DNA from: Nocardioides sp. | GTDB taxonomy: Bacteria > Actinomycetota > Actinomycetes > Propionibacteriales > Nocardioidaceae | DNA length: 24,757 bases | Direction: 5' to 3' | Assembly (NCBI GenBank): GCA_025965295.1 | Contig: JAOPXF010000287.1 | Span: 1-24,757, forward strand | Part shown: positions 22,176-24,757 of the stretch, one piece after another | Layout: every line of letters begins with the position of its first letter | Numbering within the stretch: the stretch's first letter is position 1 | The notes under the pieces: model-generated | What the model saw: only the letters and a program-made list of their open reading frames with translations | Database searches by the model: none | Told to the model about the DNA's origin: nothing | Program-made: the position numbers and the translations under genes

Positions 22176-23792
22176 ATGAACGCCCATCCCCCGCTCGGAG
22201 CGAGCGTCCTGCGCCCGCCCGCCCTGCTCGCCCTGCTCGTCGCGGGGGTCCTCACCGTGCTCACGCTCTCCCCCGCCGCCGTGGCCGCAGAGCCACGGGG
22301 GCGGGCGAGCGTCGCGCCGGTCAACTCCTGCTGGCCGCGGGACACCGACTACCCCCGTGTCGGGCAGGTGACGACCGTCCCGGCCGTGGCTGACACGACG
22401 GACGGGCCGGCCACCGTCGAGATCCGCGTCCGGGCGACCGACCCCGGCGGCCCCGGGCCCGCCACCGGCCTCGCGGGCGGCACCGTGATCGTCTACAGCG
22501 ACGACGACGTGCGACCCGGGCTCCGGGAGGTCGTGGACCTCGAGCCGAGCGGGGACAGCATGCTCGTCGGGAACGTCGACCTCCGGCGCTACAGCGGACC
22601 CGGGCACTACGAGCTGCGCGAGCTCTCCGTCGTCGACCGCGCGGGCAACCGGACCCCCAACGCCTACACGGGCTGGCCCGGCGACGAGCCGGTCGGCTCG
22701 TTCGACGTCGTGATGACCGCCGAGGACGACGCCCCGCCGGTGCTGGAGTCCTTCGACATCTCCGACGCCACCGTCGACACCACGGCCGCGGAGCAGGAGC
22801 TCACCTTCACGGCCCACGTCAGCGAGGTCGGCACCGGTGTCGACGGGGTGCAGGTCGTCATCGACCCACCCTTCGCCATCGAGTCCGGCGACGTGCGCCG
22901 GCAGATGACCCGCACCTCGGGCTCCGACGACGGCGAGTCCACCTGGACCGCGACCTACGTCGTGCCGCGGTTCGTCGGCTCGGGGACGTGGGGCGTCACG
23001 GTCGCGGTCGCTGACCGCTTCGGCAACGGCAGTGCCTCCCAGACGGCCTTCGGAGTCGTCAGCAGCCCTCTCGACAAGGCAGCACCCAGGGTCACCTCGG
23101 TCACGAGGAGCCCGCGGACGATCGACGTACGGCGACACGGAGACCAGGTCGTCGTCAGGGTCAACGCGACCGACGCCGGCAGCGGCGTCGACCACGGGCA
23201 GGTCCTCCTCGCCCCGAGGTACTCCCGGGACGGCCAGGCGCCGTCCGCGGACCTGCGACTTGTCTCGGGATCCCCATCGAACGGCGTCTGGAGCGCCACC
23301 CTGACGGCACCCCGCTGTGGCACGGCCGCGGGCGAGCTGCCCATCGAGGTCGACCTGTTCGACACACGGGGCAACGTCCGCGTCGTCGACCGCGCGACGA
23401 CCGTCACGGTGCGGGCCAAGGACACCCAGCGGCCCATCGGCAACATCGGCCGCGCCAAGCACCTGCGCCCCCACGGGCCGTTGACGATCACCACCGACGA
23501 GCGGGTCCAGGACATCTCGAGCAGGACCGTCGGCCTGCTCAGGCCGCGCCCCGCGACCCACGACTACACCCCGGTCGCCGGGACCTGGCGGTGCTTCACC
23601 GCCACGAAGGGCGGCTCGGGGCATCGGACCAGCTGCGCGGGCAACCGCATCCGGCGGGCGGAGTTCACGCCCCAGGGGCGCTTCCCCGCCGTGTTCCGCT
23701 GCGACTTCACGGCGCCGGGACAGCCATCCCCCACCGACCGGGCGGGCAACCCGCTCTCCGGCGGCAACAGCGCCTGCCGGAGCCCGGGCTGA
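22176..23792 (+). CDS. Secreted protein with Ig-like beta domains
   Basis: 538 residues. Residues 1-37 form a Sec signal peptide (hydrophobic ALLALLVAGVLTVLTL, cleavage near AVA). At least three beta-sandwich-like repeats follow, each with a Val-rich strand and a turn such as VDRAGN (about 150), VADRFGN (about 285) and VDLFDTRGN (about 395); such repeats are typical of bacterial Ig-like or fibronectin-like surface proteins. The C-terminus is Cys-rich (WRCFTATK, TSCAGN, FRCDFTAPG, NSACRSPG). No sorting signal or transmembrane end is seen, so it may be released. It is the only plus-strand gene in the otherwise minus-strand housekeeping block and appears to be a later insertion between rluB and aroH. 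Function unknown. Confidence 0.7.
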   Translation: MNAHPPLGASVLRPPALLALLVAGVLTVLTLSPAAVAAEPRGRASVAPVNSCWPRDTDYPRVGQVTTVPAVADTTDGPATVEIRVRATDPGGPGPATGLAGGTVIVYSDDDVRPGLREVVDLEPSGDSMLVGNVDLRRYSGPGHYELRELSVVDRAGNRTPNAYTGWPGDEPVGSFDVVMTAEDDAPPVLESFDISDATVDTTAAEQELTFTAHVSEVGTGVDGVQVVIDPPFAIESGDVRRQMTRTSGSDDGESTWTATYVVPRFVGSGTWGVTVAVADRFGNGSASQTAFGVVSSPLDKAAPRVTSVTRSPRTIDVRRHGDQVVVRVNATDAGSGVDHGQVLLAPRYSRDGQAPSADLRLVSGSPSNGVWSATLTAPRCGTAAGELPIEVDLFDTRGNVRVVDRATTVTVRAKDTQRPIGNIGRAKHLRPHGPLTITTDERVQDISSRTVGLLRPRPATHDYTPVAGTWRCFTATKGGSGHRTSCAGNRIRRAEFTPQGRFPAVFRCDFTAPGQPSPTDRAGNPLSGGNSACRSPG

Positions 23793-23798
23793 CAGCCG

Positions 23799-24554
23799 TC
23801 AGAGCCTGGCGGCGTCCAGGAGCTCGCCGAGCTCGTCGAGGGTGAGATCACGCAGCGCCCCGGACTCGAGGCCCGCGAGCTGCACGGGGCCGATGGCGGT
23901 GCGGGTGAGGCGGCGGACCGGGTGCCCGAGGTGCTCGAGCAGCCGCCGCACGATCCGGTTGCGGCCCTCGTGGATGACCAGCTCGATGATCGACTTGGCG
24001 CCGCGCCCGCGCCCGGAGACGCTGATGATCCGCGCTCCGGTGACGGTCACGTCGCCGTCGTCGAGGGCCACACCCTCCAGCAGCGTCGCCACCGTCGCCT
24101 TGGTGACCTCCCCGTCGACCTCGGCGACGTACGTCTTGTCCACCTCGTACGACGGGTGCGCCATCCGCTGGGCGAACTCCCCGTCGTTGGTCATCAGCAG
24201 CAGCCCGGACGTGTCCGTGTCGAGCCGGCCCACGTGGAAGAGCCGCTCGGGCCGCTCGGCCACGACGTCGGAGAGCGTGCGGCGCCCCTCCGGGTCGGAC
24301 ATCGTCGAGACGACGCCCCGGGGCTTGTTCAGCACCAGGTAGACCTTCTCGGAGACCGGCGGGAGCCGCTTGCCGTCGACGCGGATCACGGCGGTGGTGG
24401 GGTCCACCTTGGTGCCGAGCCGGGTGACGATCTCGCCGTCGACCTCGACCAGCCCGTCGAGCATCAGCTCCTCGCACTTGCGCCGGGAGGCGACGCCGGA
24501 CATCGCCAGCAGCTTCTGCAGGCGGATGAGCCCCTCGTCGTCGGTCGCGATCAC
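23799..24554 (-). CDS. rluB: 23S rRNA pseudouridine synthase, RsuA/RluB family
   Basis: 251 residues from a GTG overlapping the stop of scpB (GTGA). An S4 RNA-binding domain lies at about 9-60 (RLQKLLAMSGVASRRKCEELMLDGLVEVDG), followed by YLVLNKPRGVVST and the catalytic loop HVGRLDTDTSGLLLMTNDG with Asp112, then HEGRNRIVRRLLEHLGHPVRRL. It isomerises uridine in 23S rRNA. The choice between RluB and RsuA target is not decided by the sequence, but RluB is usual next to scpB. Confidence 0.93.
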   Translation of the reverse strand: MIATDDEGLIRLQKLLAMSGVASRRKCEELMLDGLVEVDGEIVTRLGTKVDPTTAVIRVDGKRLPPVSEKVYLVLNKPRGVVSTMSDPEGRRTLSDVVAERPERLFHVGRLDTDTSGLLLMTNDGEFAQRMAHPSYEVDKTYVAEVDGEVTKATVATLLEGVALDDGDVTVTGARIISVSGRGRGAKSIIELVIHEGRNRIVRRLLEHLGHPVRRLTRTAIGPVQLAGLESGALRDLTLDELGELLDAARL

Positions 24555-24757
24555 TCCCCGACCGTATCGCCGGAGGGCTCCCCCACGACATTCGCGGCCG
24601 CCCCGGCGGGCGCCTCCGCGGAAGTCTCGACGGGGCCCCCGGAGGCCGCCACCCGCTCCAGCTCGTCCTCCATGTCGTCCATGTCGGGCAGGAACGGCGC
24701 CAGCTCGGGCAGCTCGTCGAGCGACTGGACGCCGATGCGTTCCAGGAAGTAGCCGGT
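24551..24757 (-). CDS. scpB: Segregation and condensation protein B, C-terminal end
   Basis: The last 68 residues, open at the window edge: TGYFLERIGVQSLDELPELAPFLP matches the end of the second winged-helix domain of ScpB, followed by an acidic, low-complexity tail. ScpB joins ScpA and SMC in chromosome condensation. Its stop overlaps the rluB start, as in most actinobacteria. Confidence 0.85.
   Translation of the reverse strand, partial: TGYFLERIGVQSLDELPELAPFLPDMDDMEDELERVAASGGPVETSAEAPAGAAANVVGEPSGDTVGE

Overview
This window is from a high-GC actinobacterium. Gene content and the conserved scpB-rluB-aroH-tyrA-cmk-plsC-der order suggest Nocardioides or another Nocardioidaceae member; this is an inference from gene order and base composition, not a database match.

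Layout. (1) 1-4199: a compact gene set that looks like a ribosomally made, disulfide-rich peptide system. It has an XRE-type regulator (partial, minus strand), a divergent 78-residue peptide with six cysteines, a MauE-like membrane redox protein with a CHC motif, a membrane-anchored thioredoxin-like protein with CDPC, an ABC exporter without a leader-peptidase domain, and an S26-type signal peptidase. The last three genes are joined by GTGA or ATGA overlaps. No lanthionine, radical-SAM or YcaO enzyme is present. This is the most interesting part of the window. (2) 4183-6654: a DUF1059-type small protein, a frameshifted sensor kinase, and a CarH/LitR-type B12-binding MerR regulator divergent from a protein that looks like ECF sigma region 2 alone. 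(3) 6688-10486: an uncharacterised conserved protein, a four-helix membrane protein, an AraC regulator, and a PAS-HisKA protein without an ATPase domain. (4) 10545-16430: an accessory, partly degraded region on the 3' side of tRNA-Pro(GGG). It holds two immunity-like genes without a toxin, a broken IS3-family element, a secreted metzincin-like protease paired with a lipoprotein, several small unknown genes, and, next to the tRNA, 11-bp-spaced repeats in inverted orientation that resemble integrase arm sites. (5) 16431-24757: the tRNA, a secreted protein of unknown function, der, plsC, cmk, tyrA, aroH, an inserted secreted Ig-like protein, rluB and the end of scpB.

How the parts may work together. 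In region 1 the exporter would carry the peptide out, the MauE/thioredoxin pair would form its disulfides, and the S26 peptidase would remove the leader, possibly after Ala24 at an AGA motif just before the first cysteine. In region 2 the B12/light-type regulator probably controls itself and the divergent sigma-like gene through repeats in their shared intergenic region. The housekeeping block supplies aromatic amino acid synthesis (chorismate mutase, prephenate dehydrogenase), nucleotide and lipid steps, ribosome assembly and chromosome segregation. All functional claims rest on motifs read by eye; no similarity search was run.
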